NCBI GenBank assembly: GCA_946540705.1
Contig: CAMNJD010000269.1
Coordinates: forward strand, 1-5,094
DNA length: 5,094 nt
Origin: an uncultured Ruminococcus sp.
GTDB lineage: Bacteria > Bacillota > Clostridia > Oscillospirales > Ruminococcaceae
Direction: 5' to 3'
Positions within the stretch are counted from its first letter, which is position 1. The number at the start of each line of letters is the position of its first letter. The position numbers and the translations under genes are program-made. Below, piece by piece: positions 4,925 through 5,094 of this stretch. Under the pieces are notes generated by a model that saw only the letters and a program-made list of their open reading frames with translations, was not told the DNA's origin and ran no database searches.

Positions 4925-5094
4925 TTATTTCATGACTCTTTCGATCGTACAGGAATGGCCCTTTTGTTCATCATAGCTGATGCCGACCAGCAGGATCTCA
5001 CCGGTGTATTCCGCGATTTTTTCCGTATACTTTCTGGCTTTGATCTGTGAAATAGCGGTATCGGCGGATTGATTCCGCTTCAATTCCACGACAA
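4925..5094 (-). CDS. C-terminal end of an AAA-ATPase-like / PD-(D/E)XK (DUF1703-type) protein, partial
   Basis: On the minus strand the frame enters from the right edge and ends at TAA (4927-4925), giving 55 residues that start VVELKRNQSADTAISQIKAR. It continues with a KYTEKIAEY motif and GEILLVGISYDEQKGHSC. The opening ELK is the (D/E)xK part of a PD-(D/E)XK nuclease active site, followed by a helix, a short strand (ILLVGISYD) and the terminal strand. This is the ending I know from proteins that combine an N-terminal AAA-ATPase-like domain with a C-terminal PD-(D/E)XK domain (Pfam AAA-ATPase_like plus PDDEXK_9, formerly DUF1703). They typically have 500-600 residues, are often multi-copy in gut Firmicutes and Bacteroidetes, and their biological role is unsettled. 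Only the last tenth is visible, so the integrity of the rest is unknown. It points toward the tRNA scar, on the side where the integrated element should lie. Confidence 0.85.
   Translation of the reverse strand, partial: VVELKRNQSADTAISQIKARKYTEKIAEYTGEILLVGISYDEQKGHSCTIERVMK

Noticed and set aside
4714..4935. 73-residue plus-strand frame (from ATG 4714) in the gap
   Set aside because: It has no Shine-Dalgarno sequence and no family pattern I recognise, and it overlaps the end of the minus-strand nuclease-like gene.

Overview
The window looks like a chromosomal stretch of a cellulosome-producing gut or rumen Ruminococcus, or a close relative in the Ruminococcaceae (R. flavefaciens/R. champanellensis type). 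The main evidence is a 1009-residue secreted protein with BspA-type leucine-rich repeats, a Thr-rich linker, a CBM6-like domain and a C-terminal type I dockerin. GC content is moderate and the ribosome binding sites are of strong AAAGGAGG type. The genus is inferred from domain architecture and style; the species cannot be fixed from this window.

Layout. (1) Bases 1-869 carry the 3' part of a cytoplasmic protein that resembles the C-terminal, non-DNA-binding part of clostridial HTH-regulator-like proteins; this assignment is weak. (2) Its stop codon overlaps the start of the large dockerin gene (866-3895) in an ATGA junction, so the two are co-transcribed and probably translationally coupled. 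A GC-rich hairpin (3911-3939) closes this unit. (3) Bases 3920-4481 hold two small genes usually found as mobile-element cargo in Firmicutes. One is a DUF960-family protein with no convincing start site, followed by a strong terminator at 4241-4260. The other is a 64-residue protein with two CxxC pairs that looks like the cut-off N-terminus of a larger zinc-ribbon protein, followed by a terminator at 4503-4527. (4) Bases 4482-4924 contain no gene I can support. They hold a precise 45-bp 3' half of an initiator tRNA (minus strand, 4638-4682, anticodon loop to encoded CCA), a possible minus-strand terminator beyond it, and short direct repeats on both sides. This is the usual scar of site-specific integration into a tRNA gene. 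(5) Bases 4925-5094, minus strand, encode the last 55 residues of an AAA-ATPase-like/PD-(D/E)XK (DUF1703-type) protein that runs off the window.

Taken together, a cellulosomal operon on the left abuts a scarred mobile-element junction on the right. The polarity of the tRNA fragment puts the inserted element to its right, where the nuclease-like gene lies. The degraded DUF960 and zinc-ribbon genes on the left may be leftovers of an older or tandem insertion. The least ordinary observations are the coupling of an intracellular regulator-like protein to a secreted dockerin protein, and the tRNA attachment scar. I saw no CRISPR array, insertion sequence, rRNA or riboswitch.
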